Source: Paraphaeosphaeria minitans
Taxonomy: Eukaryota; Ascomycota; Dothideomycetes; Pleosporales; Didymosphaeriaceae
Reading direction: 5' to 3'
DNA: 64,000 nt
NCBI GenBank assembly: GCA_015832175.1
Contig: WJXW01000004.1
Span: forward strand, 1,488,001 to 1,552,000
Made by a program: the position numbers and the translations under genes. Below the pieces are notes generated by a model, which saw only the letters and a list, made by a program, of their open reading frames with translations, searched no databases and was not told the origin of the DNA. Shown here one piece after another: positions 1-11,943 of the stretch. The stretch's first letter is position 1, and each line of letters begins with the position of its first letter.

Positions 1-2656
1 ACTTGCCGCCGAGTGGAAACTCATAGTTCACCATCGCCGAGTGCTGCCGCAGCGCCTGCAGAGTGAGCATCTGCTTGGCAAACACCTTGTTCCGTGCCTT
101 CTCGAGCTGGTACGCGGGGGAGGATTTATCAGCGGGGTCACCTCCATCCCCGCGGATCCGCCCCATCACCGTCTCGTGCATGATCGAGTACAGGTTCGCT
201 GCCAAGTACAGCGAGCCGCCGAGCTTGGTGCGCAGAGTAGAGTGCTCTGTGATGGGGTACGGAACAAACGTCCAGAAGAACGCGACAGCGATGCCGCCCA
301 CCACGCAGGCGAGACGGTACGGGCCGAGTACAAGGATCTTATAAGCGGGCTGGCCAGTGGAGGAGGCGACGGCGGCGCCGAGCTTGCGCACCTGCAGCTC
401 GTACCCGACGACCATGACGCAGGTGACCATGGAGATGAGCCCGGGAATGACGAGGTCGATGCGCTTGAGCGGAACCCAGTGGCCGGCGCTGATGAAGAGG
501 TAGGTCAAGACGAGGATGCCGGGGGTCTTCTGGTCGGGGATGTACCACACGAGCCAGGCTGCTAGCATGGCGACCAGCGTGCCGAAAATGCGCCAGAAGA
601 AATTGAACATGGAGAGCCCGGACGTCGGTGTCATGCCGAGGGCGACCATGAGCATCGCCCAGACGAGGCGCTGGCGCGTGAACCAGAGCTGCGTGTCGGC
701 GAGGTACGCGATGATGCCGATGGACATGGTGGCGCACGCGACGCGGAAGCCGAAGGTGGATTCTGGAGACCGCAGGAATGTCGAGATGCCGCGGATGAAG
801 TCACCAAACCGCTCCCAGGCGTTTTCGGGCGGCTGGTGCTCGGGATCTTTGCGGCCTTTGTAGGCCTCGCCCATATGGACGACGACGCCAGTGCGGTTCA
901 AGCCTACGTTGGTGCTTTCATCATCGTCGTTTGAGTCCTGCGTCGAGCACACACTCGCGATCCACTTCTTAAAGCGCTTCTTGCCGGGTGTAATGAACTT
1001 CTTCTTCGCAGTAGCTTGGTCATGGTCGTCGGCCCATTTCACAAAGCCCAGAATGGCGTCGCTGACGGAGTGGAGCAAGAAGATGATGTAGAGGACGAGG
1101 AAGAGCTGGCGCTGCTCGCGGTGACGGGCGTCCAGCTGGTGCAATTTCAGGTTCTGGGACTCTGCGTCTTCTTTCAGATCGTCGAAAAAGTTGTCGTCGA
1201 CTTTGTAGCCCTTCGAATCGAGCCAGTAGCGCAGGATCTTGTCTCTGCCATTGTAGAATTGGTCGCTTTGCTTCTCGAAGTGCGCTGCAAATTCCTTGTC
1301 TCCCGGACGGACCATGCCCCCCCTTGCTTCGGTGTCGGTACCTTCCTTCGTCTTGGGTGGTTTGACGAGCTGGAGGCGGAGCGCGATGTGCTCCAAGCCT
1401 TGGTCCATGGTATCGAGGATATTTTGCACCGGGTCATGGGCGAAAGTCATTAGGTGATGCCAGTCGTCCATGACACTATGCTTGATTTCCTCTTCCAGCT
1501 CCTTCTCCCAACCGTTCAGCTCGGCAAGACGCTCAAAGATGTCGATGACAGACGCCACACCGACCAGGGGCATCATGATGGCACGGAGATTCTTGGATAT
1601 GCTCTCAAAATCCTCCGGCTTCAACTTTCCATACGCAATCTCTCGCTTTGCAAACGGCAGATCTGCATTAAGCTTCCCGTGCAGCTGCGTGATAGCCGCA
1701 GTCGCAGTCTTGACCGCCGTGATCTCCGGTCGAATTTTCGCCTCTTTCTTGTCTTTGCCGTCTTCTGGTTCTTCCAAATTCGTCATCGTCTGCCTAAATA
1801 TGTCTTTGGTCTCCAGGCTCGTGAAGTACCCCTTGTGCGCCTTTAACGCGCCCCTCAGCGCGCCCACGTATCCTGTGATTTCTTTGGTCACGACCTTCCG
1901 ACACGACAGCGGCAGCACGAGCAGCGACACCGCCGTCGCGATCGCGAAACCCGTGAGAAACGCCTCCAGCAGCCTCTGCGTAAACACCTCCGCCTGCGCC
2001 GTCGTCTGGTACATGGCGCCGCTGGTACTCGCGACGTTGGCAAAGATGGAGTATAATACGCAAGGAAACGCAAATTGCGGGAACTTGGCTTTGATCGAGT
2101 TGATCAGCCAGATCTGGACGAACAGCCAGACGCCGCATACCGCCGACTGCGAGGAATTGTAGCGATACAGTGCGGGAGGCGTCCCGGGCGGCGTGGTGTG
2201 TAGACGCGCCTGCACGCCAGACCACAGCTGCAGCATGGCCACAGCGGACGCGACGCACACGGCGAGCACATTCACCGTCATGGTCTGGATAAACTTGGCG
2301 CGCGGCATGATGCAGAAGCCCAAGATGGAGACAATGGCCATAAGGTACCCCAGCGTGGCGTAGGTAGCTGCGATGTCGCCGGCCTGGTACATGGAGAGGG
2401 CGATTACGGGGGGCAGCCCGCCTTTGAGCATCATCAGGACGGTTGGGACGTCCAGCATGAACTTTGCATTGATCCGGGCGAGGATGGAAGGTTTCTTCTC
2501 CTTGGCTGCTGCTGATTCTCCTGGTTCCGAGCTCTTGCTGTGTGCAGTTGTGTGGCCATTCGCAGTGCTCCGGGCGCGCGTCGTGTCTCGGCCAGTGGTG
2601 TTGACATGGTCCTCCTCTGCGTTCCTCACGGAGCTGCTAGATGCCGCAGCTTCCAT
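1..2656 (-). CDS. BRE4-like multi-pass membrane protein (DUF2421/aromatic-acid-exporter type), 3' end outside window
   Basis: One uninterrupted reading frame of 885 codons runs from the ATG at 2656 off the left edge, so the C-terminus is missing. Residues 1-60 are polar and low complexity. Residues about 72-250 hold a first membrane block of about six helices. A long soluble stretch follows, and a second membrane block lies at about residues 630-805. This two-block layout matches the fungal ER transporter-like family (PF10337 N-terminal 6-TM, FUSC-like domain, PF10334/DUF2421), whose yeast member BRE4 affects brefeldin A sensitivity. Transport activity is inferred from the family; no catalytic motif is visible. 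The start is the first ATG of the frame and the bases just upstream are not in frame. The antisense strand shows many spurious frames because the gene is GC-rich. Confidence 0.85.
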   Translation of the reverse strand, partial: MEAAASSSSVRNAEEDHVNTTGRDTTRARSTANGHTTAHSKSSEPGESAAAKEKKPSILARINAKFMLDVPTVLMMLKGGLPPVIALSMYQAGDIAATYATLGYLMAIVSILGFCIMPRAKFIQTMTVNVLAVCVASAVAMLQLWSGVQARLHTTPPGTPPALYRYNSSQSAVCGVWLFVQIWLINSIKAKFPQFAFPCVLYSIFANVASTSGAMYQTTAQAEVFTQRLLEAFLTGFAIATAVSLLVLPLSCRKVVTKEITGYVGALRGALKAHKGYFTSLETKDIFRQTMTNLEEPEDGKDKKEAKIRPEITAVKTATAAITQLHGKLNADLPFAKREIAYGKLKPEDFESISKNLRAIMMPLVGVASVIDIFERLAELNGWEKELEEEIKHSVMDDWHHLMTFAHDPVQNILDTMDQGLEHIALRLQLVKPPKTKEGTDTEARGGMVRPGDKEFAAHFEKQSDQFYNGRDKILRYWLDSKGYKVDDNFFDDLKEDAESQNLKLHQLDARHREQRQLFLVLYIIFLLHSVSDAILGFVKWADDHDQATAKKKFITPGKKRFKKWIASVCSTQDSNDDDESTNVGLNRTGVVVHMGEAYKGRKDPEHQPPENAWERFGDFIRGISTFLRSPESTFGFRVACATMSIGIIAYLADTQLWFTRQRLVWAMLMVALGMTPTSGLSMFNFFWRIFGTLVAMLAAWLVWYIPDQKTPGILVLTYLFISAGHWVPLKRIDLVIPGLISMVTCVMVVGYELQVRKLGAAVASSTGQPAYKILVLGPYRLACVVGGIAVAFFWTFVPYPITEHSTLRTKLGGSLYLAANLYSIMHETVMGRIRGDGGDPADKSSPAYQLEKARNKVFAKQMLTLQALRQHSAMVNYEFPLGGK

Positions 2657-3154
2657 GGCGCATCCCAGCTGCACTTAGCAACACTACTACTCAATGTAGC
2701 GATGGATAGGGGGACAAAGGAAAAAAAAACGTGAAGAAGACGAGTGTGCAGCGCAGCAACGGTTTCCCCAGGACGCTGCCGCTCCGCTCCGCAGCCACAG
2801 ACTAAACTAGTTCGACCGGACATGCACCGCCATCGTCATACTATCGGCGATGCTCTAGCGTGGCAGCATCAACACCACAGTGACCACACTGGCTGACCGA
2901 GATACCTGGAGCGTGCGTTGTGTGGGTAACTCAAGGCGAGGTAAGCCTTCGTAGAGGGCGGCCTGGTTCTAGATGCTAGGTACAAGCAAGGCGCACGTGA
3001 CGACACAATTACATGCTACACGCTCAATCAGATATGGAGCAAGCGCCTTCGCATGCACCAGTGTCCTGATGAGAGAGGCCTTGCATGTATGGAGCGGTGG
3101 AAACATGCCATACTTCATCTTCCTCCGTGTGCGCCTTGCAACTACACCATCTAT
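2657..3154. other. Intergenic: promoter of the BRE4-like gene and 3' flank of utp8
   Basis: About 500 bp between two minus-strand genes. It must contain the promoter of the membrane-protein gene and the 3' UTR of utp8. A pyrimidine-rich tract on the minus strand lies just upstream of the start (about 2,710-2,735). No repeat or RNA gene is seen. Confidence 0.6.
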
Positions 3155-6006
3155 CTATATCGCGATCCTCTCGAGGCTGTACTTGGGCACGCGCTTGCTG
3201 ATCAGCATGCCCATTTCCCTCGCGCTGCGCTCCTTCCTCTGCCCGCCCTTGCCCGCCTTCGTCTTCTTGATGCCCAGATCCGGCTTCGAGCCCAACGGCA
3301 GCATGGGCAGCTCGTCGTGCTTGGTATCGAGCGCGAACGGCTTGCCCTGCTTCTCGAGCGCCTTGCTGCTCGGCTTCTGCGACTTGGGGAGCTGCGAGCT
3401 GTACCGCAGGAGCTCGCTCAGGATGCCCCGGATGTAGCGCGCTTCCCAAAAACCGGTGAGGGCTTCCTCGGCGTCTTCGCGCAGCTCTTGGACGAGCTGG
3501 TCCGTCGACGTGTCGCCGACGGACGTGAGCCAGAGCGCTGGGCCCATTGCATCGAGGGTGCAGCTCAGGAGGGAGGCGATGATGGCGACTGCACTGTCGT
3601 CGATTTCCTCCGACGAGGGTTCGCTCTCGACTTCTTCGGAATCGCCAAAGTCGTAGGGAGCCGTCCACCCACCGTTCTTCAGCTCATAGTGCAGCACCTT
3701 GATCAGCGATTCGAGATCGTGTCGCGAAAGCATGGTACCGAGTGTGGAGCTGATGGTCTTCGGGGGGAACGTGTGGAGGCGCATCAGGGCTGGTCGGAGT
3801 GCGCCACTCATCATCGCCAATCCGTTGTCAAGCATTGCCAGAGCACGATCTATTTCATGTGATGCCGCGTCTAGTTCCGACGCAATGTCAACGTCCATGG
3901 AAGTGCCCTTCGTGTCGGCTCCAGTTGTGAGGAGCTTGGTGTTGTTCTCCGTCTTGGGCTGGTCGTTGAGGCTCTGCATCAGAAGCTTCACGGCCTGGAC
4001 CACCTCTCCCACCGGCAAGAAATGGCTGTGGTTCAAGATTGCTGAAAGTATGTGTAGCTCTGGGTCGAAATTCACGACAGCGCGAACAATGTCGCCATCG
4101 CGGATAGCCGTGGTGATGCTCATGTTGCTCGAGGGGTCGTCTAGGAGAGCGCGGCGGATGGATTCTTTCGTGAGGTTTCCAGAGTGCATGAGCCATTCGA
4201 ACACGTTGGGCGGGAAGAGCTCGACCTTCAAGTATCCCCTGGGGCCGTGTTCTGAGGGTGAGTCTACCCATTGGAATATCCTACATAATGCGTACGCCGC
4301 ATACTGTTGGTGTCGAGATCGCTTGGCCGCGGACAACGTCTTCGAAAGGATCTTGGAAAGTATCCATTTGCGCGGTAGGTCGGAGCCTAGCTCTCCATTC
4401 ATGCCGTTCACGTCGTTTACGTTGACTGTGTTTCCCTCGGCTTCCGATCCAGGTTCCAGTTTTACGCCCAATTCGGCTGCAAAAATCTCCTCAAACCTGG
4501 CAACTTCTCCTTTACGGGCGTATTTGTCAAGTTTAGGGACTCTCTCTCGCCATTTCGCCATGTCGTCTTGGTCGTCCTCTGTCTTTGCTGCAATCCCCCT
4601 TCCGAGCGAGTCGATAAGTCGCGCGCCCTGGGACTTGACGCGCTTGCGCCTGGTACTTTCGCCAAGCTGGAACCCAACAAGCTCGTTGTTCCAAGTGCCC
4701 ACAGCTAAGCCTTGATCGGCGTAGTAGGCTATCAATGCCGGAGCTTTCGATCTTGAGCCTGCAGATTCAGCCCCGGTGTGCTTTCGCTTGCGGCCGTCTT
4801 TGGTAGGGCTCTGAGTGCTGGTTTCGACCGAACGCTCCGCGTGAACGGAGTTGTACTTGACGTTAACGATTTGACAAGCCGATTGCGAAGTCGTAAGCAG
4901 TAGGTCCTGAGATATGCGTAGAAAAGATTCGACGGCAAGGGTAGATTCGCTCAACTCCGACGAAATCTTAGGAACGGTGCCAGAGAAATCGTAGGTCACG
5001 AGCCCGGCGTTGCTGAGGTGGTGGATAGCTCCATTGCTCGCGTGAACGGCAAATTGGTCATGTTCGGGTTCAGAGGCAGGTGCAGATCCCAGGTTCGACG
5101 CTGGTAGTTCCCAAGCGGAAAGGTGCTTTAGCGGGGGGAGTCGGTTGGATAAGAGATCCGGTGAGCGTAGCTGGAGTTGGAACAGCGCGACCATCCTGCG
5201 ACCACCCGTCTCGCGGCCGATCACGGACATGACGTGAGTGAGATCCAGGAGGTCCGACTTGTCGTCCAACGAAGGGTTCAGAACGGCGACTATGTCTTCG
5301 CGATTGTTCAACAAGCCGTGGGTGAGAGCTCTTGCCGGATTGATGGATACATGCTCGATCTCAAAAGCGCTCTTTGAGGATAGCGCGAGGTTGGAAATGC
5401 TTGCTACCCATCTCACCACCTCCAGGTCTGATGAGAGGCAAATGACATCGCCATTGCCAAAAGTGACCAGAAGTTCGTGCGACGCATTTGATTGGGAAGC
5501 TCCAGCGTGTACGGGGACGACGTCGATAGATACAATCCTCTGCGAAGTGTCGGACGGCGTATAGGTTGTCTTGGCCGTGTCCGCGATGGAGTCTTTGCGG
5601 ATCTCTTCGGCGAAGCACACGAGGTGAGGTTTTGCGCCTGAAGTGTTCTGAGAGACAAATGCATACGTGTAGCGGCGCGAGGCTCTCTTGGAAGAGCCCT
5701 TGTGGTATACGGAAAAAGGAGCGGATGCGAAGGAAGTCTGCGGTGGCAGAGCGTACGAGGTAACTAATTGGGGATTTTGCAGCTTTGGTCTGTCAGTCTT
5801 GGTCGCAGCAATTACTGATGCACACGCACACTATAGATAGAGACCCCTTCCCCGTCAAGACCTATCGCAATCTCGGTGCGCTTCCTCTTCTTGTTGCCGC
5901 TGATACTGCAGACGCTGGCAGCATGTGTGCGCCCGTCGCGGGAGCTTATCGAGTGCGGCAATGAAGCCAGGGTGAAGGGCGCGCCAATTTCCTGGACGGA
6001 CGACAT
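3155..6006 (-). CDS. utp8: U3 snoRNP / t-UTP subunit Utp8
   Basis: Two exons on the minus strand: 6006-5830 (59 codons) and 5782-3155, separated by a 47-bp intron (donor GTGCGT, branch CTGAC, acceptor AAAG). The product is 934 aa. The N-terminus opens a fungal Utp8-type beta-propeller: residues 37-59 carry a NKKRKRT patch followed by a DGEGVSIYS strand, and the frame resumes with LQNPQLVTSY directly after the intron. The middle is propeller-like, followed by an alpha-helical region. The last 30 residues are strongly basic (GKGGQRKERSAREMG). Utp8 belongs to the t-UTP subcomplex that binds nascent pre-rRNA and supports rDNA transcription and 18S processing in the nucleolus. The family assignment rests on the N-terminal pattern and architecture, so another t-UTP propeller protein is the main alternative. 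Confidence 0.75.
5783..5829 (-). other. Spliceosomal intron of utp8
   Basis: A 47-bp phase-0 intron with donor GTGCGT, branch-like CTGAC and acceptor AAAG. Removing it joins two open frames without a stop and restores the N-terminal strand of the propeller. Confidence 0.8.
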
Positions 6007-6561
6007 GGTTTTGCCAGACTGAGGTCTGCGTGGGTCGTTGTTGGGCTGGTCTGTCGGTGCGCAAGCTGTCGCAAAAAAAGTTCCAGTTCAGACGAACAAG
6101 ATGGTGGGCCTCTTTTTCTGCCGGCGGTGAAAGTGGACCGCAGTCTTGGCGCTCGGTTGCCCGCTGCACCTCTCGACCTGGAGGCATTTCGAACATCAAC
6201 TGCAGACAAAACCTCATAACTATACGAGACCCATGCTATATCTCACGAATATGTCTCGATATTGAATCAAAACCAGTGAAAGGTGCCCTGTTGCTTGAAG
6301 TCAAATGCAGCCCTGTGATTGGCTGGTCTGCGCTAGGGACGTGAGAGCGCGTCAGGCGGGAAGTCGCGTACGGGAACGCGACTGCCACTGCTTAATGCCT
6401 TCACTTTACCCTCTCACCAACCTCGGCAATTTGACTGCACGCGTATACGCACAATCGCACGCCCTCCTCGATCCAACTCTCCTTCCCCGATTGTACGTTC
6501 TTCCATGCTATGCTCCGGTAGCTGTCACTTGTAAATGGCCCTTACTGCGGTGCAGACCGCA
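6007..6561. promoter_or_regulatory. Bidirectional promoter region between utp8 and elg1
   Basis: These 555 bp separate two divergently transcribed nuclear-function genes, so both promoters must lie here. No clear TATA box is seen close to either start. No other gene is supported. Confidence 0.5.
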
Positions 6562-9500
6562 ATGAATTTGGAAGACAAGCAACACGTACATCCATTCTTT
6601 TCAAAAACCCACAGTGCGTATCCTGTAGCCGAAGCACGCCTCCACTATGACTGACCAGCCCAGAACACACTGCGTCCGAGCAGCAGCCACCAGCAATTGA
6701 GGCCCCAGCCGACGACGCCCACGATGACCCCGACTACGAGCAACACGAGAAGGCGGGGCAGGGGCAGGAGGGGAAACGAGGGCCAAAACCTGGCGGCGCG
6801 AATGAAAAGAAAGAGGGCGCTGTAGGACAGCGTCAGTCACTGATGGAGAAGTTCACACAGTCGGCGCGCAATCAGCCTGCTACAGAGGGCGCACAACTCG
6901 ATACTGAGACAAGACCAGAGGAACCAAATCTAGAGGAGGATCCGAACAAAGGAAGACGGAAACGAAGGAAGACAAGATCATCGTCTCCAACACGGGGCGG
7001 TACTACACCAGACCATGTTCCTAAAGATGCACCGCTGGATTGGCAACAACAGCTTGAGCTTCAGGCGGGGCTTTCAACGGCACCTCATCCCACACCTTAC
7101 CGCCCTGAAGCGCTCTCGAACGGCGATGATGTAAATGGGCCTACGAATGGATACGGTCGACCTGCGACACCACCAAACGATGCTGCGCTCAAACCTGGCG
7201 CCAGTCCCACTCGAGACTCAATCTCCGCATCAGCGACCAGCAGACCAAGCCCGAAAAAGAAGATCAAGATCAGTCGGAGCGGAAAACTTGTGTCGAGTCC
7301 TCCGGGGGCGGGACCTGAAACTACCACCCCCAAAAGGCTACGAGGTCGTAAGGCAAAGCTCAAAGTTATTCCGACGGTCACAGTTATACGATATGGACAA
7401 ACTGCTGAGAGTCGATGTACAATCGGCGAAAAGATAGAAGCGATTTTCCGGGCTGAGAAATCTACACTCCGTCTAGTGACTCCAAAGAAGGCACCACCAA
7501 AGTCTTCTGCGCCACCCAGACCCACGCATCCTTTCTTCCTCGGGAAAGCTGCCCCGAAAACGGACGGGGCAACTGCAAGAGAACAAGCTACCGTTGATCA
7601 GCCTTTGCCATCCCCAAGGGCCCAAAAGAGAACTGCGGCGACTCCAGGAAAGCTAAGGCTTGAAATACAAAGCTTCCACTCCTCAGACAACCCTCCAATC
7701 CTCGAGACAAGGACCAATCGCCCTCCAAAACAAGCCGGTCTGGTTGAAGCAGCATGGCCTGCAATGGACACTGCACACGTTCGGAATCTGGACGTCACTG
7801 CATTAGATGCTTCAACATTACCACCGACGACTTCTCCCAAAGCTCGCAAATTGAAGAACAAGGTTCCCGCAGTTTCGCCGGACGAAGACGTAATTTCAAG
7901 GCTGGCAGCACAGCTCGGACCGTCATTTCACAAGCAGAATGACGCAACCCGCTCCAATTTCGCACCACCCGATGATGTGCGCCTGCCTGCACGCTTGCTG
8001 ACTACCGGTGTCAACATACAGGAAAAGATCCGCACACAAATTGCGTCACTTTCACCCTCGTCAGAACGGGGAAACAGCGCTCACGCGGCAGTTAGCGCAC
8101 TTCTCGCTGGCATCGAGGACAATCTCACAGCATTTGATCTAGGCAAATGCGAACCTCTCGCTTGGGCTCAGAAGTATGCCCCGAAATCCACCTCACACGT
8201 TCTACAGCTCGGCCAAGAGCCCGCAACCCTGAGGAATTGGCTGCAAAACCACACAGTCCTGGCTGTGAGTGGGAAGCACTCCGGCGAGAACGCTGTTGGG
8301 AAGCCACCCAAAAAGAAGAGAAAGACTGTCGAAGATGACTTTATTGTCGATAGCGACGAGGAGGAAGAAGAGGAAATGATTGAGTTATATGAAGAGGACT
8401 CTGGGAACCACGAAAGGACATTCGCGCCGGCCTCTGAGCGGCGAGCTCGTTGGACCCGAAATAAAAACGTTGTGCTCATCAGTGGGCCGCACGGCTGCGG
8501 AAAGAGCGCCATGATCCAAGCCGTAGCCAAAGATCTAGGTTTTGAGATATTTGAGATTCACTCCGGCAGCCGCCGTTCAGGCAAAGATATCCAAGACAAG
8601 GTCGGCGATATGACCGCGAACCATCTAGTCAGCCACAACCGGAATGAGACAGTAGCGAAACCAGAGGAGATACCAGCAAACGGCACTGATACTGAACGAC
8701 ACAGCGATGCTCTGCGGAAGGATCTCGATAGCGGGCGACAAGACACTGTGGTGTCTTTCTTCAAATCTAAAGGCCCAGTTATGGAGAAGTCGAAGCCACA
8801 ACCAAAGGCAAAGGAACCCACAAAGAAAGTGACGCTGTCAGGACAGGCTACGCTATCGCTTGGACAGTCGCAACGTAAATCGCAGAAACAGTCCCTGATT
8901 TTGTTTGAGGAAGCTGACGTCCTGTACGATGAAGACCAAGGATTCTGGGCGCAGGTGACAAAACTGGCGTCCCACTCGAAGCGACCGATCATCATCACAT
9001 GCACAGACGAAGCTCTCATCCCAATGCATGAACTTCCCCTGGCCGCGATCCTCCGGGTGTCGCCCCCTCCTGTGTCCCTTGCGACCGACTACATGGTAGC
9101 AATGGCAGGCCATGAAGGCCATATTCTGAGACGGGACGCCGTTTCCACTCTCTATCGATTGAAGAACTGCGATCTTCGGGCCAGCATTACTGAGCTCAAT
9201 TTTTGGTGTCAGATGTCCGTCGGCGACCGGAAGGGTGGGCTGGAGTGGGTCTACCAACGCTGGCCACCCGGCAAAGACGTGGATGAGAGCGGCCGACCAC
9301 TTCGCGTAGCCAGCGAAGGAACCTTCGTGCCGGGCATGGGTTGCCTTTCCCACAACTTGTTTGAGTCTCATGATCACATCGGCTTCGACCACACGGAAGA
9401 GCTTCTCAAAGAGACATGGGAAGAATGGGATGTCAAACCCAACGAATGGAGTGGCCACTATAATGTTGAAGCTGTGTCCGAGGACCAGAGCAGGGGTAAA

Positions 9501-10349
9501 GTGGATGCGCTCAAGCGTCTCGAGGCCATCATAGACTCGACCAGCGCGGCTGACGCATTCTGCTCTGCTGCAATGCCGTCTTACGAGCAATACTTTCAAG
9601 AACGCACCGATCCATCATTGCCGCACCTCACTGATAAAATCCGTCTGAGTTATACCCTTGCTGCGCCAGTGTTGCAGGTCGACCATGTTACCGACTTTGG
9701 CCAGTTTGATACGAGGATGCTCACTCAGACTCACCTCCAGATCCAACGGGCCTGCGGCGGACGACCAGTCCTCGTCCTCGACGCAGAACAAGCTATGTCA
9801 ATACCATGTACCGAGCAAGGCTTCACATCCGCCCTTCTTGATCACAAAGATCGCCAGCGCTGCGAAATTCAGCTATCACGCCCCGACTTCTCCCGCGCAT
9901 TTGACCTCCTCGCAAATCCCCCTGATTCACACCCCGCGCTCGGCACCTCCTATAACCTCATCGCCTCCTCCTTCGATCGTACCTTCCGCATCGTCACCGA
10001 GGACCTGGCTCCCTACGTTCGGAGTATCGTCGCGAGCGAGCTGGTGCTCGAGACCCAGCGCATACGTCTGGGTAATTTGCTTTCGGAGGGTGGCAGAAGC
10101 GGAAGTAAGAGGCAGCGGACGACCCGGGCAGCGCGTACGGCGCTCGAGGGTGGAACGAGAGACACAAAGAGGAGGGAGAGATGGTTTGGTGCAGAGCTGA
10201 ATCGTACGCTGGTGATGGGGACCGCAGGACAAGGGTGGGCTGGTTTGGGGTCTGGTGGGGTGGAGGCAGCGGGGGGAAGTGAGGGTACGAGCGTGGCTGG
10301 TACACAGGCGGGGAGTGAGTGCGTGAGCGCAATCGGTACACAGGAGTAG
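6562..10349 (+). CDS. elg1: Elg1/ATAD5-type PCNA-unloading AAA+ ATPase
   Basis: Exon 1 is 6562-6613 and exon 2 is 6664-10349, separated by a 50-bp intron (GTGCGT...CCCAG). The product is 1,245 aa. Exon 1 encodes an N-terminal HPFFSK motif. Residues 20-450 are disordered and basic with KKKRK-type patches. The AAA+ core carries Walker A GPHGCGKS at residues 625-632 and a Walker-B-like LILFEEAD at 762-769. The insertion between them holds QDTVVSFF at 710-717, which fits the PIP-box pattern Qxx-h-xx-FF for PCNA binding. Elg1 replaces Rfc1 in an alternative clamp loader that removes PCNA, including SUMO-PCNA, from DNA after replication and so protects genome and telomere stability. The start at 6562 is preferred over the in-frame ATG at 6843 because it restores the N-terminal motif and keeps the frame open. 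Confidence 0.87.
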
Positions 10350-10613
10350 ATGGGGACTCCTTGTAGAAATACACCTGATGGGTGTTTGGGTTGAGGGGGT
10401 AGCATTGCATTGGAATAAGGAGCGGGATATGAGGCATTTCAGCAAGATGTTGGCGATTGGAATGGGTATCATGATCTCTATCAATCGTAACATGCGCATA
10501 CGCGACTAGCGCTCTAGTCAACCATCATCGCACGTCCACTTTCATCTCATCGGCCCGACTATTGTGTATCCCGACCGTGCAAACATCAACTCGTCCCGTC
10601 AATTCCTCTGCCC
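10350..10613. other. Convergent intergenic gap between elg1 and alb1
   Basis: A 264-bp tail-to-tail spacer carrying both 3' UTRs. No gene is seen. Confidence 0.6.
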
Positions 10614-11309
10614 TTACAATTCCGGGTCGGCATCATCGTCCGGCAGCGGCATCGCCTGCATCTTCGGATCCTTCCCCGCCGTCACATCCACATCCACATC
10701 TACCAGCTTCACATCCTCATTGGTCACGCCATCCGCATCCGCCCCATCCATGACCTCATCCCCCAGCGTCTCCCACTCCCCACCATCATTCACCTCCTCC
10801 TCATCCCCACCCAACGCCCCAAACCCATTCGCATTCGCATTAGCTTTCGCCTTCGCAGCCTTCTTCCTCTTCGCCTCATGAACCTCCTCCCACCCCTTCC
10901 GCCTCTCCTTGACTTTCTTCTCCCGTCCCAAAGACTTGGCCACCTTCAGCGCGAGTTTCTCCGCGTTCGCTTCCGCCTTTTCTGCCGCTTCCAGCGCCCT
11001 CAGCCTCTGCCCTCTTTTCATAGGCTTGCCCTTGGATTTGGGGGACCTGGCCTTGGCGATGCCGGCGCCGGTGGAGGCGGCGAGGATGTGCGGTTTCGCG
11101 GTCTTGCTGTCGGGGGAGGTGGAGCGTGTGCGGGAGAGATTGGAGGGCTTTGCGGCTGTTGGCGCATCGAGGGAGGGGGAGGCTGCGCGACGGGCGGCAC
11201 GGGAGTGGGTGGATATTTCTGGTGGCGAGTAATTAGAAGGTGCGGCATGAGGAGGGGAGCAGGACGGAGAAGACGTACGGCGGGCTTTGGGTTTGGCTGT
11301 TTTACCCAT
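10614..11309 (-). CDS. alb1: Alb1-type pre-60S ribosome biogenesis factor
   Basis: Exons are 11309-11279 and 11218-10614, giving 211 aa. The 60-bp intron has a consensus donor GTACGT, branch CTAAT and acceptor CCAG. Its length is a multiple of three, so an unspliced reading frame also exists and would give a 20-residue longer protein. Splicing yields MGKTAKPKARQ followed by SRAARRAASPSLD, the expected short basic start of Alb1 (PF09135). Residues about 85-150 form a charged, lysine-rich coiled coil (KRGQRLRALEAAEKAE) and the C-terminal third is acidic. Alb1 partners the export factor Arx1 on pre-60S particles and shuttles between nucleus and cytoplasm. The role is inferred from the family. 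Confidence 0.75.
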   Translation of the reverse strand: MGKTAKPKARRTSSPSCSPPHAAPSNYSPPEISTHSRAARRAASPSLDAPTAAKPSNLSRTRSTSPDSKTAKPHILAASTGAGIAKARSPKSKGKPMKRGQRLRALEAAEKAEANAEKLALKVAKSLGREKKVKERRKGWEEVHEAKRKKAAKAKANANANGFGALGGDEEEVNDGGEWETLGDEVMDGADADGVTNEDVKLVDVDVDVTAGKDPKMQAMPLPDDDADPEL

Positions 11310-11943
11310 TTTGGCGGGATGGGGTGGTGAGCTTGGGTTTTGTTCGGTTGTGCTAGGAGGTGCAACTTCGGCAAGGTCCAAAGATGATGTAGGATGCAGA
11401 GTCACAGCGGCGGTGCTCGTACGTGGGTGTGAGGGGAGTTGCTCTGGTTGTTATGGTGTTTACGGTGAGCGTGAAGGTCCCGCCAAAATTCCAACGGCAG
11501 AAAGTGTTGCCAAGATTTCGACCCGCCTTTGAGCAGTGGGCTTGTGGAGCAAGCGCGGGAACTAGGCGACATCGAGACGAGACGAGAAAAGGGTACAGGA
11601 TGCTCCGGCGAGTAACCAAATGGTTGGAGAGGTGTAGTATACCTTTTGGTAGATAATGTTGAAGTTAATGACAGCACTAAGACGGAATTATCCAACACAT
11701 TCTTTGGAAGATGTTCGCTCCTGTGCGGACGAACTTCAGGCTCGCAAGCTACCGTACCCAAGGCAGCGACTAGGCATCCGCCAGGCAGCAAGGCGCCAAC
11801 TATCTACAATTTCAAAGCGGCTCCCATCTCATCACCCTACAGACATATAAGTTTGAAGGTCCCCCTTTGCGGTCTTCTTCATCAGTTAATTCGAACAGCG
11901 ACAAGCAACCTCGCAAGCAACATCTAATTCAAGAACTGAAAAG
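11310..11943. promoter_or_regulatory. Divergent promoter region between alb1 and the NmrA-like gene
   Basis: A 634-bp head-to-head spacer. It contains the 5' flank of both genes, with pyrimidine-rich stretches near 11,860-11,930 just before the ATG at 11944. No additional gene is supported. Confidence 0.45.

Noticed and set aside
3699..4715. 338-codon plus-strand frame
   Set aside because: Antisense shadow of utp8; no domain and serine-rich texture typical of complementary-strand frames.
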